A stretch of DNA of 64,000 nucleotides from Siderastrea radians (taxonomy: Eukaryota; Cnidaria; Anthozoa; Scleractinia; Rhizangiidae): the NCBI GenBank assembly GCA_964017195.1, contig OZ024891.1, forward strand, positions 2,081,394 to 2,145,393, given 5' to 3'. Positions 53,332 to 64,000 of this stretch are shown here, piece after piece. The position numbers and the translations under genes are program-made. Position 1 is the first letter of the stretch, and the number at the start of each line of letters is the position of its first letter. The notes under the pieces were generated by a model that saw only the letters and a list, made by a program, of their open reading frames with translations, was not told the DNA's origin and did not search any database.

Positions 53332-56300
53332 CTTCGTTTGACGGCCGTGCGATCTTCTTACTGAAACGGATTGTTGTTGTTGACTGGAATCAGAGAATTG
53401 TTTAAAGAGATCCCTTGCACTGTAGTAGTCTAACGGTCTTTCGGTGTTTTCCTTTACCACACAGACACGTCGGTGAAGAGTCTTGAAGATTTTACTAACA
53501 AATTAACTCTAACGAAGCGTTTCGTTCAGTTTGTCGTCGATTCATTATGCTGTCCCTCACGTAGCAGCTGAAATACTTTTCTAAGTCACAATGCAATAAT
53601 CCAATTTTAATAGTCTTAGCTTGACAGGCGCCAAATGAACTATGGTCAGAATAATTTTGTGAAACAATGGAGGATTTACAGCCAAACGTGTATTTGGAAT
53701 GACGTTAAGTGGTACATACACTTAAATTTTTTATTGTTGGCAGTTATTATTCAGCATGAAAGGCCCCGGACGAAAACCATTCGAAGAAAATGAAAGCTTA
53801 GAAAAGTACTCCGTAAAGAAATAATGGTTTTCAGCTAAAAATAACTTTAAACGTGCTACACAGTCAAGTAGGAAAGTCCCTACAAGAAATCCTTCTAGCA
53901 TAATAAAGAAAACCCGTTTTTCATCAAAGAAATATTGCTTTCAGGGTAATAATGCTCTGAAAACTAAAAGCTTCATTCAATTTGTAGTGGCCAGTCAGTC
54001 TGGTCAGTTTGTGCTGACAGTGTGAAAAACGTACGATTGATTGCATATTTTTTTGTTAAAGAAAATGATAATAGTCTCAGTCAACGATGCATTTGAAGGA
54101 AGCTCTCGAGTTTTACTTAGCAAGTAGTTAAGTGATCGTTCGCCGAGGTATTTAGTCAGACTAAACTATTAATCCAGAGTTGAAGTAGAAAAAATGTGAA
54201 AATCAAAACATATATATATATATGTTACTGTCAGGGTATTACGCATTTTACTATATTTAGCTTTGTCGCTGTCTATTTGGGTTTTCCTTTTAATTTAAAT
54301 TTGGTAAACAACTTTTAAAGATACTAGAAAATCCCACTTAAATTTGTTTTTAGTGTGATTCAAATCACTATTGTGATGCTATATATTTTACCAACCATGA
54401 CGGCCTTAAATACATCCACATAAGGGAAGAAAAGTATCGAAAATTCAGAGCTAGAAAATAGAAAGAATGAAATCATCCTCACACTGATAAACCCACGCAT
54501 AGGTGCAATGCGCAAAAAAATATTTTAACACGTGCCTTCTTAAATAAAAAGTGATCACGAGTTCATTTGTTATAAAAAGAGACGACAAGCAATTTAAATT
54601 TAAATTTAAAATTTTCTTTACCAAAAAGTTGGCCTGGCATTTTCGGAAGAATTTCCGAAAACCTCTTTCAATTCGCTCAATGCAGAAATGAAACAAATCG
54701 CAAATTGCTTTTTTGCTCATTTAAAGTCCATCTATATTTTTTCCTAGCAAAAAACCCTCTTAGAAAGCAACACAGATGTCGGGGACAATTACTTCAGTAC
54801 TAGTGTTCCTTAAATTTTCTCAGGTTGCTTCAACGAAACAGAAAGTTGTAGTTGCTATTACCTAAATATATAAAATTCAAACACGGGACAGGCGCCAAGA
54901 TCACGTTTTTAGCCATAATTAACTCGCACGATTGTGGATAGCGGTCAAAACAGATGTTACAAAGATTTTACAATCATGTCCTGTCTCATTAACATTAAGC
55001 TGCTTTCAACTTAATGGCAACCAGTCGCAAAAAGTGTAACAACAACATCCCTTCTCTTGTTTTTTATAAGTGTGTTTCATATGGCCGTATCTATAACTAC
55101 ACGAAAGTCAAGCAAATTAACAAGCGCGCCGTCTTGCCGTTGAAATTTCTGTTAGTTTTATTTTCAATTCTTGTACAAAAAAATTGTAAATCCGGGAATT
55201 ACAGGCTAAAAAATTCTTTAAAATGTTGCCCTTTCAATGAAATCACCATGTGAATTAGAATGCCATACCAACAGCACCGCAATAGCACACTGGTTAGGCG
55301 CCAAACTATCCATGCGTGGATGAAATATTTTAAAATTTTAATGTTATTATTAATATTGCAGTTTTCCACCTCGTAAACTTTTAATTCCAACTTTTTCAAA
55401 ACTTCCGTAAATTTGCGTTTTAGCGACTTTAATCTCATTAAAAATATCACTGTTTCTAAACCTGAAAAATTGTGTTCCGTGAAACCATCCCTGCTCTAAG
55501 GATGTCAATTTGACATTTAAGAAATTGGCGGAAAAACAGATCAAATGCGTCATCTCCGCAAGAAACTACGGTACTTGAAAATCTAACAAAAAAAAGATCT
55601 TGGAGATTGGAAAATCTCGTCCACGTTTATTGTTCAAGCCCTGCTGGGCCACTTGTAAGCTTTAGGGCTCAACTTGGAAATTTTACAATACTTGATTTTC
55701 AAGTTTCGTCTTTAGAATACGTCATAAGTGAAACAAAAGAAACTCTATTAACTGAGTATCCATTAAGGATGGTACACATTTCATGCCTTCAAAATAAGAA
55801 AAATAAAATAAAAATACTTGCTCCTTTGCAAGAAAAGTGAAGTTCAAGTGCCGATTCACGAAAAGTGTGTCAGTCAGTGAACAGATCTTCCTATGTATGT
55901 GCAACGTTTGTGGGCTGTGTCTTTCATGAACGCGGCGATTTCCCAAATGAAATACATCTTTGAAGTATCCGAACAGAGAAAAAATGTTTGGGAAGGAAAA
56001 GTATTGCAACTCAATATTTGATCGCAGAACGTAATAAAAGTGAATCGATGTCTATTTTATGATACCGATAAAGGTTTTAAGAGCCATGTGCCGATCAACT
56101 GCGAAAGTAATTTTGAAGTTTTATTCCCCCCCCCCCCAAAAAAAAAACTGGTGAGAATTTGCTGAACATCTGCAAACAGCATTTAATTTGAGATACATAC
56201 AAGTTTAGTGTAATGTCAAGTTGAAAAAGATTTCTTTTACCTCATAGCGGAGCAAAACATAATAAATAATGTTAAATAGACAATTTCTTCCCAACTGGAA

Positions 56301-56574
56301 AACATATATTAATTTATGGAAATTTCAGGTCGATTAATTTAGTTAAAAATATATCTGAAAGGCAGACAATGTTCGGTAGGCAATTTATGGTCGATAGTTA
56401 TGTAAAGCCCTAACCAAAAACATCCCAATGTAGATGTTTTATAGAAACGTACAGCTGCCGAAGGGCTGCATCGATATCGCAAGGTCACGGGTTTTAGGTT
56501 TGAGTACCTTTTTTTTCAGGTTCCGAGATAGTGAGGAAAACGCGAATCGAGAAAACGAGAGCGAAAAACACGTG

Positions 56575-56576
<2 letters not shown>
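53332..56576. other. intergenic, nothing recognised
   Basis: About 3.2 kb upstream of receptor 9. It has a (TA)n tract at about 54210-54224 and C-rich then A-rich homopolymers at 56127-56148. No gene was recognised; the short frames at 55607-55840 and 54451-54720 lack support. Confidence 0.35.
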
Positions 56577-56610
<34 letters not shown>

Positions 56611-56614
56611 GTAA

Positions 56615-56645
<31 letters not shown>

Positions 56646-56649
56646 AATT
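56577..56649. repeat. (TAA)n tract at 3' end of truncated retrotransposon
   Basis: AAT/TAA repeats with a few single-base interruptions directly joined to the T-rich end of the retrotransposon copy that starts at 56650. It is read as the target microsatellite or the element's own tail. Confidence 0.85.
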
Positions 56650-58092
56650 TTTTTTTTAACCTTTATTGATAGTCATAGTGAAAATACAATGGACAAATAA
56701 GAATAAGATGCTAAGAAATTACAATCAAATTATTAGTTTAAAAAATTTTTAAGAACTAAAATTCTTTTCTTAATTCTTAATTCTTCTTCTTATTGTTGAT
56801 AGTAATGATAATCTGCATTACAAATCAATCAATAGGTTAAAAATACTAATGATTTATGAAAAGGTAATAAAATATTCCAATAGTTAAAAGTATATATATC
56901 CTAGTGGCGCTCATTCGTGAAACTCGGAATAAATAATAAAATCAATCAAAAGTCCCTATCTAATGGCTCCCTCGGTTGCTTCAATTTCAATGTCAGAGTT
57001 CTTTAAGTCCCATGAGACCCTCTTAACTGTTCGTGATCCACGAAGGCAGATTAGCGCTGATCTCAAAAGAGCAAAGGAAGTTCTTGCACGAATCCAGGAG
57101 ATTGTCTTGGCGTAATCTTCTCCTTTCTTGATAGCGATTAGCTCGGCTAGGCGGCTATGAAACATCCGGCATTCTTTCCCCATTCCACCCGTGGTTGTAA
57201 ATACCAGCGGTGTGAAAGTTCCTTGCTCAATATCAACAACTCTGCTTGCGTACTGCCGCTTCTTCTCGTTCTCATGTATCCGATAAATTTGTTGCGGTTC
57301 CAGGTCCCTATAGCTTTCAGCATTTGGGTGACAGACCCTGACGTCGAAAAAGGCTGATTGCTGAGGCTCCCAAAATCCGCGTGCATGTATATCCAGTCTG
57401 GCATCTCTCGCTGTGTTCGACCCTCTTGTCAACTGCTCACCTGATACATCTTGCAGCACTGGTTCAGTAACGACATCGCTACAAACCAAATTTATCAACT
57501 CCGCTTCCAGATCCCTCAGTTCATTATGCCTCTGAATGACAAACCCCCCTCTCTTACATATCATGGCGTGGTCAACATCAAACAGTTCCCCGCACACACA
57601 GCTGGATGGAATATCGTCGATTGGCCAGTCATAACGTAGTTTGACTCCGTCCTTAAATTGCCTTTTGTTAAGATTAAATCCTAACTCTTTAAGAGGCAGT
57701 ACTGTTAGCCGCGCGGACGATCCTTTTTCGGCAGCCAATTCTAGTGTGCGTTGAGTCTTCTGAGATGCGACCTCCTTTATTCCATTGGCCTTGTTTTCAT
57801 TATCCTTTGCTCTCTTTTCTCTTACCTCTTGCTGTGCTGATGTTATCAGGGAGGGATCTGGCAACTGATGTGCCTGGGACACAATCTGTGCAACGAGAGG
57901 CGTGGTTACTTTGACTGATGACACGTACTCACGCTGTGCATCGTCACACGGATTCCCCAGACCCAGTCCTCCCAAGCGTACTGGTAACGATAGTATTTCC
58001 CTGTCCAACTGGCTACACTGCCGATCTGTAAGAGCAGGGATAAGTATACGTGATATAGCGTTCTCTAACGGCTCTAACGGCTCTAACGGCTC
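56650..58092 (-). mobile_element. 5'-truncated non-LTR retrotransposon copy
   Basis: The minus strand carries the last about 350 codons (stop at 56956-56958) and the 3' untranslated end of the element found in full at 58121-61914. The encoded segment has the CCHC motif and restriction-like endonuclease region. The two copies differ at only about six residues over 350, so the insertion is recent. The 5' end is cut within the reverse transcriptase downstream region at about 58063 and carries extra copies of the 9-base unit CTCTAACGG next to (TAA)n. The frame is intact but lacks the reverse transcriptase, so it is inactive alone. Confidence 0.85.
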
Positions 58093-58120
58093 TAATAATA
58101 ATAATAATAATAATAATAAT
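58063..58120. repeat. CTCTAACGG triplication joined to (TAA)n
   Basis: Three exact CTCTAACGG units (58063-58089) and a partial CTCTA run into (ATA)n/(AAT)n to 58120. The intact element has only one unit plus CTC at the matching place (about 59547), so two units were added at the insertion junction. Confidence 0.85.
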
Positions 58121-61100
58121 TTTTTTTAAATAAATAATAATAATACCTTTATTGATAGTCATAGTAAAAATACAATGGAAAGATAAGAATAAGATGCTAA
58201 GAAATTACAATCAATGATTAGTTTAAAAAATTTTTAAGAACTAAAATTCTTTTCTTAATTCTTAATTCTTCTTCTTATTGATGATAGTAATGATAATCTG
58301 CATTACAATCAATCAATAGGTTAAAAATACTAATGATTTATGAAAAGGTAATAAAATATTCTAATAGTTAAAAGTATATATTCCTAGTGGCGCTCATTCG
58401 TGAAACTCGGAATAAATAATAAAATCAATCAAAGTCCCTATCTAATGGCTCCCTCGGTTGCTTCAATTTCAATGTCAGAGTTCTTTAAGTCCCATGAGAC
58501 CCTCTTAACTGATCGTGATCCACGAAGGCAGATTAGCGCTGATCTCAAAAGAGCAAAGGAAGTTCTTGCACGAATCCAGGAGATTGTCTTGGCGTAATCT
58601 TCTCCTTTCTTGATAGCGATTAGCTCGGCTAGGCGGCTATGAAACATCCGGCATTCTTTCCCCATTCCACCCGTGGTTGTAAATACCAGCGGTGTGAAAG
58701 TTCCTTGCTCAATATCAACAACTCTGCTTGCGTACTGCCGCTTCTTCTCGTTCTCATGTATCCGATAAATTTGTTGCGGTTCCAGGTCCCTAGAGCTTTC
58801 AGCATTTGGGTGACAGACCCTGACGTCGAAAAAGGCTGATTGCTGAGGCTCCCAAAATCCGCGTGCATGTATATCCAGTCTGGCATCTCTCGCTGTGTTC
58901 GACCCTCTTGTCAACTGCTCACCTGATACATCTTGCAGCACTGGTTCAGTAACGACATCGCTACAAACCAAATTTATCAACTCCGCTTCCAGATCCCTCA
59001 GTTCATTATGCCTCTGAATGACAAACCCCCCTCTCTTACATATCATGGCGTGGTCAACATCAAACAGTTCCCCGCACACACAGCTGGATGGAATATCGTC
59101 GATTGGCCAGTCATAACGTAGTTTGACTCCGTCCTTAAATTGCCTTTTGTTAAGATTAAATCCTAACTCTTTAAGAGGCAGTACTGTTAGCCACGTGGAC
59201 GATCCTTTTTCGGCAGCCAATTCCAGTGCGCGTTGAGTCTTCTGAGATGCGACCTCCTTTATTCCATTGACCTTGTTTTCATTATCCTTTGCTCTCTTTT
59301 CTCTTACCTCTTGCTGTGCTGATGTTATCAGGGAGGGATCTGGCAACTGATGTGCCTGGGACACAATCTGTGCAACGAGAGGCGTGGTTACTTTGACTGA
59401 TGACACGTACTCACGCTGTGCATCGTCACACGGGTTCCCCAGACCCAGTCCTCCCAAGCGTACTGGTAACGATAGTATTTCCCTGTCCAGCTGGCTACAT
59501 TGCCGATCTGTAAGAGCAGGGATAAGTATATGTGATATAGCGTTCTCTAACGGCTCAAGCAGATCTTGAATATCTGGAATGGTTCTGATGAAATACGTCC
59601 ATCGATGTTTTAGGCCAAACGTGTATGCTGCATAGCACGCTTGGGGCTGAACCGCAGCAAACTTGGCTAATCTCGTTACTTCACTGATCCAGTTGGACAC
59701 CTTATCACTCACATAGTCCTCCACATATTCTCGTGAGCCTATCGCAGCTCCAAGATGTTTCTGCCCTTGTGTTGTTACATTCACAGCTCTTTCCTTGAAT
59801 GCCTCCTTCACGAGATCCTCCTTATCTGGCTTGGTGATAACCCAGCATTTCTTGGCTTTTGGGAAGTAACCAAAATCCGGGCCGATCGTACTCAAGGTGT
59901 CCCACCACTTCTTGATATCCGAAACAGAGCCAGCTCCGCTGGCATCATCTGCAAACCAGCACTGCTTGATCTCACATGCTCCCTGGAGACCAGTAATTAG
60001 AGGTTGCATACTTAAGGCGTATAGTCCCATTGCGAGCGGGTCACCCTGTGTTGTTCCTTCAGCTGAGGGGATTTCCTGGCCTCCGGTGATAAACAGGCGG
60101 GACGAGAGTCTATAGGTGTTGATTGCATAGACCGCGATGATCGGACATAGGACCCGGACATTATGCAGTGCCGCCGCTCGGTTTAGTGAGTTGAATGCAT
60201 TAGACGCATCGATTAACAGCACCGCGTCGGTTTCGTCACTCTCAAATATAGTATGCATTGCATGTATGGCGGCTTCACTCCCAGATTTCTGTCCCGCGCA
60301 TAGCTGAAGAGACCCGCTAACCCCTACAACATCATTCTTGGCAACGTTCATGACACACTTTCCCATGATCCGCCGGAGCACTTCGCCCACACCTATTGGC
60401 CTGACTTCACCTTCACCCTTATCAAGGGGAATCAAACGGCTTGCCACTACTGCTTCTATGGTACTTGGATCAATAAAATGTGTGCACAGAATCTTGGTCA
60501 TAGTGGCTATCGCATCGCATAATTTAGAAGATGATTGTTTGAAGGACTTGCTAGCCATCATTCTTCGAAAACCGTTCGATTCCGGATGGACCCCCCGCTC
60601 CTTTGGTTCGCAGCGCGGCTTGTCTAACCATTTCACCGTTTATCTCTGAATACAGCGACTCTGGTATGGCATCATCAATTGGCCCAAAGAGCAGGGAGCC
60701 TAATTTTGCTGGTTTTGGATCTGGATGTTTTTCTTTGAGTTGCGCCATGACGTCATCAGTCAAACCTAGCACGCCACCACTGGATGTCTCACTCACAAAG
60801 CGCAACGCTGCATTGATCTGGCCCTCGAGAACAAGCTTTGCAAATACTTTAGATTTATCGGGCGGGTCTGACATTTTCGACTTTCCGATGCGACCTTGAA
60901 TAATTCTTCCTTCACGTAGCAGTTTATGAATTTCACCCTCTTTCCAGAGGACAAGGCGCTTAGACAATGCATCCGCGTGACCTTTTGCCTTAGACTTGGG
61001 ACCTGGTTTTTGAAGGCCCACGGCGAGAAGAACAAAAGCAGCCTTCAGCGAGACATGTTGCTCATCTGAACCATTATTCCAGTTATTAATGTGCAGCGTC

Positions 61101-61913
61101 ACTTGATCAATAAAGTCACGCCCTATTTTCCCGTATGGTACAAGAAAAGCATTCTTTCTCCAAGTGACAATCTCGTTGTAAGCGTCGACTATGTTTGACT
61201 CCGATACAATAATTGCAGTTCCGTCACTTCTCTTTCCCCAGTTGATCGTAGACGGTTTATGGACGGTATCATACGCTGGAAGGCATCCCGGCTTGCATTC
61301 ATTTTCTCTGTTGTTGTCGTTTTCACTTACATTATCTAGGACAGCATTGTTCTTGCCTGCATTGTCTACGCACAGATTGTCTTCTTTCCACTCTGCCTGC
61401 CCTGTTACTCCTGGGATTTCACTGCCAGGACATGTCATATGCAAATCTATGGTCAGTGTTGCTTGAGTAGAATTAGCATAACTACAGCTCTCTGCGTCTT
61501 GAATATTATATGTATCGCTGTTTACAATCTCTGCATTAAAGCTCCCTGAATCTATTCTAACCGCTTGAACATTTCTAGATATAATATCTGCACTGGATAT
61601 AGATTCGGCAACATTTTCCGTCTGCTCATCTCCTGTAGCGTTCTGTGAACACTCTCCCTGCGGTTTTCTGAGCTCTGACTCAAGCCTTGCAGCTTGATCA
61701 CGCAAGTTTTGATTTGAGAATCCATATTCCCCATATCCTTTAGCATCCCATAACTCTCTCATGATCTTAATGTAGCCTTTCTTCCTCCCATTTCTCTCAA
61801 GCGGCGGCTGTTCTGACTTTGTCATAGCAATGGCCTCGCGCTTGCAACACAACAAATCCTCTTTCATCTGCTGTGTCCATGTCTTTTTCGGTTTGAGCTG
61901 CCTTCGTTCCGCC

Positions 61914-61914
<1 letters not shown>
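58121..61914 (-). mobile_element. near full-length RLE-type non-LTR retrotransposon
   Basis: The element runs from a start codon that touches (TAA)n at 61914 to a 3' end with CAATAAAGG and an A/T-rich tail next to (TAA)n at 58121. It has no long terminal repeats. The 3' untranslated region is about 310 bp and is shared with the truncated copy downstream. Insertion in a TAA microsatellite recalls the Dong element of silkworm, which has that target, but the RT motifs here differ, so the clade is left open. Confidence 0.8.

Positions 61915-61915
<1 letters not shown>
58438..61915 (-). pseudogene. reverse transcriptase / restriction-like endonuclease polyprotein, one frameshift
   Basis: Two overlapping frames form one protein of about 1,180 residues. 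The N-terminal part (ATG at 61915-61913) has a basic, helical Myb/SANT- or HTH-like stretch ([20 protein letters not shown]) and a long polar linker. Next comes the [15 protein letters not shown] (first catalytic Asp), [15 protein letters not shown] and [11 protein letters not shown] (FADD in place of the common YADD). After the thumb there is a CCHC-type motif ([15 protein letters not shown], then RHNELRD) and a restriction-like endonuclease region ([22 protein letters not shown]). RT and RLE act together in target-primed reverse transcription. The frames are out of register at about 60575 (GAGGPSGIE versus SNGFRRMM), one small indel. The rest is intact, so this is a young copy. Confidence 0.82.
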
Positions 61916-61988
<73 letters not shown>

Positions 61989-62013
61989 TATAATAATAAT
62001 AATAATAATAAAG
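61914..62013. repeat. (TAA)n microsatellite at 5' end of retrotransposon
   Basis: About 100 bp of TAA repeats with one ATATA interruption near 61988. It borders the ATG of the retrotransposon directly. Confidence 0.95.
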
Positions 62014-63130
62014 CCAGAAGGCTCCACTCACCGAGGTGATTTTCAGGGAGTTCCTGCAACGTAAGACTGGTAAAAGCAAAATGTACAAAGTATGATTAAA
62101 ACTGTAGCTAAAAGACATCTAAACCTTGGAGTTAAAAATTACACGAAGACAGAATAAATATGCTAAGGATAACCTATCGAATTAAAAGTTTATTAAAAAC
62201 AGTGACATTTACTGTCTGTCTTATCGGCTAGATCGAGTCTGTTCCAGTAGGTAACAGCATGGTAAACAAATTGCTGTTTACCTCAATTGTTTTGCGCAAG
62301 AGGTAGACGTAGATCCATCCGGCGGCGGGTGTTATTTTTACGATGAATTTTTTAGGCTTTCTATAAAATGGCCGCGAGATTTATCACTCAGGCGAGGATC
62401 ATTTTCTTTCGGAAATCTTTGGACACTTTAGGAATATCTTCGAACGTTCCTGAATCTTGAAATAACTTTCTGCCATCTATGGAACTCATTACTAGTCAGG
62501 AAAGGCAGCGTGCCTGATCTGCTATGTGCTTCAGATATTAAAATTACCAGACGGCGTCCTAGCCGGGCGCCGTCTTATGTTATGCAAGATGTTTGTTAGT
62601 CTTCCGTCGCCGACGACTGGGTCTTTTCGTTTTCTTCTTCTTTATTCATGAGCAACTCGCCCCGGACCCCCCCTTTTCGCTCGGCCAAACAAACCCTCGT
62701 CCTTAACTTTTACTTCTACGTCGCATGGGCTCGTGTCTTGAGTGTAGCTGATTTTTTTTTTACTCTACTTTAATGCCCGTATTGCGTTTCTTGTTTTTTC
62801 TAGTAGGAAATGCCTTCAAGGCCATGACATTCTACGGAGGAAGGGACAAGAGGGGGCTTATGTTTTGACACCGCTGGATACTTTTGGAGAGGTTTATCAG
62901 GTTATTGCATTTTGAGAACTGTTTTTGTTAGCCCTATTATGTAACAACAGATGCTTGAGATGGTGTTTAATTCGATTATACTGAAGTAGCTCTCTATCTC
63001 TAACTATGGCTCGTTCTATATCGCAATTCCCACAGCTTGAATAGCCGATGTTTATTATCTACCCCGTTTATAGGCCGAATGGGGGGAGGCGCTCATCGCT
63101 TTGGACTTCCGATTGGGAGATCGGAGGTCG
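62014..63130. other. intergenic, nothing recognised
   Basis: One small hairpin (AGACGGCG / CGCCGTCT at about 62551-62575). No gene was recognised. Confidence 0.35.
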
Positions 63131-63541
63131 ATGTCCCGGGGGGGCGTACTCCCTTATATGGCCAATACGGGGACGTGCCGCTGGACAGGGCATGGTTTTT
63201 GGCATCTCTGTCCTGAACAGGGTATATAATTTTATTCGAATCCGGTCCTAAAAAGGGTCTGAACTTGTCCCAAACAAGGTACGGTTGCACGCTTCTCGTA
63301 GTTAAACTGGCTTGTACAGTATTCAGCAACCCTAGATTGGAGACGTTTGCGGGTCTTTAAAACGTTTTAAAATTTTTTAGAACAAGAGAGTGTGAGAGAG
63401 TGTGTATTTTGTCATTTGTCGTAAACAGGGGCCTAAAATGGGAGGTGTTGTCCTAAACAGCGTTGGCTAGGGTTTCAGACCCTCAGCGGCACCCGTGCAC
63501 CCAAACATGAGTCGAATGCCTCCCCCTCCCCCCCGGGGGTA
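63131..63541. repeat. repeat with CCCGGGGGG-type ends
   Basis: The segment starts GTCCCGGGGGGGCGTACTCC and ends in a CCTCCCCCTCCCCCCCGGGGG run, giving G/C-rich inverted ends. The inside carries variants of CCTGAACAGGGTATA and CCTAAACAG words that look like diverged short repeats. It is read as a dispersed non-coding repeat. The family is not known to me with certainty. Confidence 0.5.
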
Positions 63542-64000
63542 GTGGTTCAAGGTTAGGTCTCTGCATCGTGTCATGTTGTTTTGTTACACAAGAAACTATA
63601 CTCCACTCTAACAAAATGATGGGGGTAGTCCTGTGATGATACAGATCGGTTTTAAGCCACAGGTCACCCAACAGGCCTTGATAAGACACCTGGTCAAGGG
63701 ATTATACTTGCCAACGAGTTTCCTCATATCCTGTTTATTTAATGAACCTTCCGTCTTTCTTGTTAAGAGGTTCGGCATAGAGCTTTTACCACACCAGTTA
63801 GTTAAAGACGTTTTACCATTAGTTGACTGAAAAAAAAAAGAAAAAAAACTGAATGACTGCTTTGCTTTGTATGCTAAAATCGGTTGAGTTCCCTGAAAAC
63901 TCCCATTTCCCTGGATGAGTACACTTGTTCATTGCCAACAGCAAACATCCTTCCTTTCCGTAAATACTCTGTGTAATTGACATTATTCTTTGTTTTTTTT
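63542..64000. other. intergenic, nothing recognised
   Basis: No supportable feature; A- and T-homopolymers near 63829-63848 and at the end. Confidence 0.35.

Noticed and set aside
57147..57639. Several short ORFs opposite to or offset from the retrotransposon frame, repeated at 58629-59121
   Set aside because: They are duplicated only because the element is duplicated, and they overlap the endonuclease coding frame.

Overview
The window looks like nuclear DNA of an anthozoan cnidarian, most likely a stony coral. The base composition is AT-rich, (TAA/TTA)n microsatellites are frequent, intergenic spaces are long and full of small inverted-repeat transposons, and the main gene content is a run of single-exon rhodopsin-like GPCRs. 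The species cannot be named from sequence alone.

Layout. Positions 1-11 kb are non-coding or repeat-rich: a 1.05-kb TIR element with a 7-bp target duplication (2140-3193), a possible two-exon gene end (4716-5263), a fold-back element (8253-8948), a TTAAGG-ended element (8953-9580) and a TA-flanked MITE (9908-10403). Between 11.4 and 53.3 kb lie nine intact intronless class A GPCR genes: + at 11376, - at 26069, + at 30986, - at 33112, - at 37363, - at 40108, - at 43573, + at 48032, - at 52372. All nine are homologous to one another. They share four extracellular cysteines, have no cysteine in extracellular loop 2, and carry Asn where most class A receptors have Tyr5.58. Starts were set at ATG codons that give N-termini of similar size.

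Between the first and second receptors sits an approximately 8-kb DNA transposon (16150-24101) with long terminal inverted repeats. It carries two convergent, intron-containing, lightly damaged genes: a SAP-SWIM-YqaJ nuclease-like protein on + and a THAP-DDE transposase on -. This combination fits the ISL2EU group of the PIF/Harbinger assemblage. Younger insertions are nested in it: a hAT-like element at the first splice donor, and SINE/tRNA-like and hairpin repeats in and beside the transposase gene.

From 56.6 to 62.0 kb there are two head-to-tail copies of a non-LTR retrotransposon encoding reverse transcriptase, a CCHC motif and a restriction-like endonuclease. One copy is nearly full length with one frameshift; the other is 5'-truncated. 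Both are embedded in (TAA)n repeats, suggesting that microsatellite is the insertion target. The last 2 kb holds a G/C-terminated repeat and otherwise nothing recognised.

The receptors probably form one locally expanded chemosensory or peptide/small-molecule receptor family. The ligand cannot be read from sequence. The mobile elements explain most of the remaining structure.
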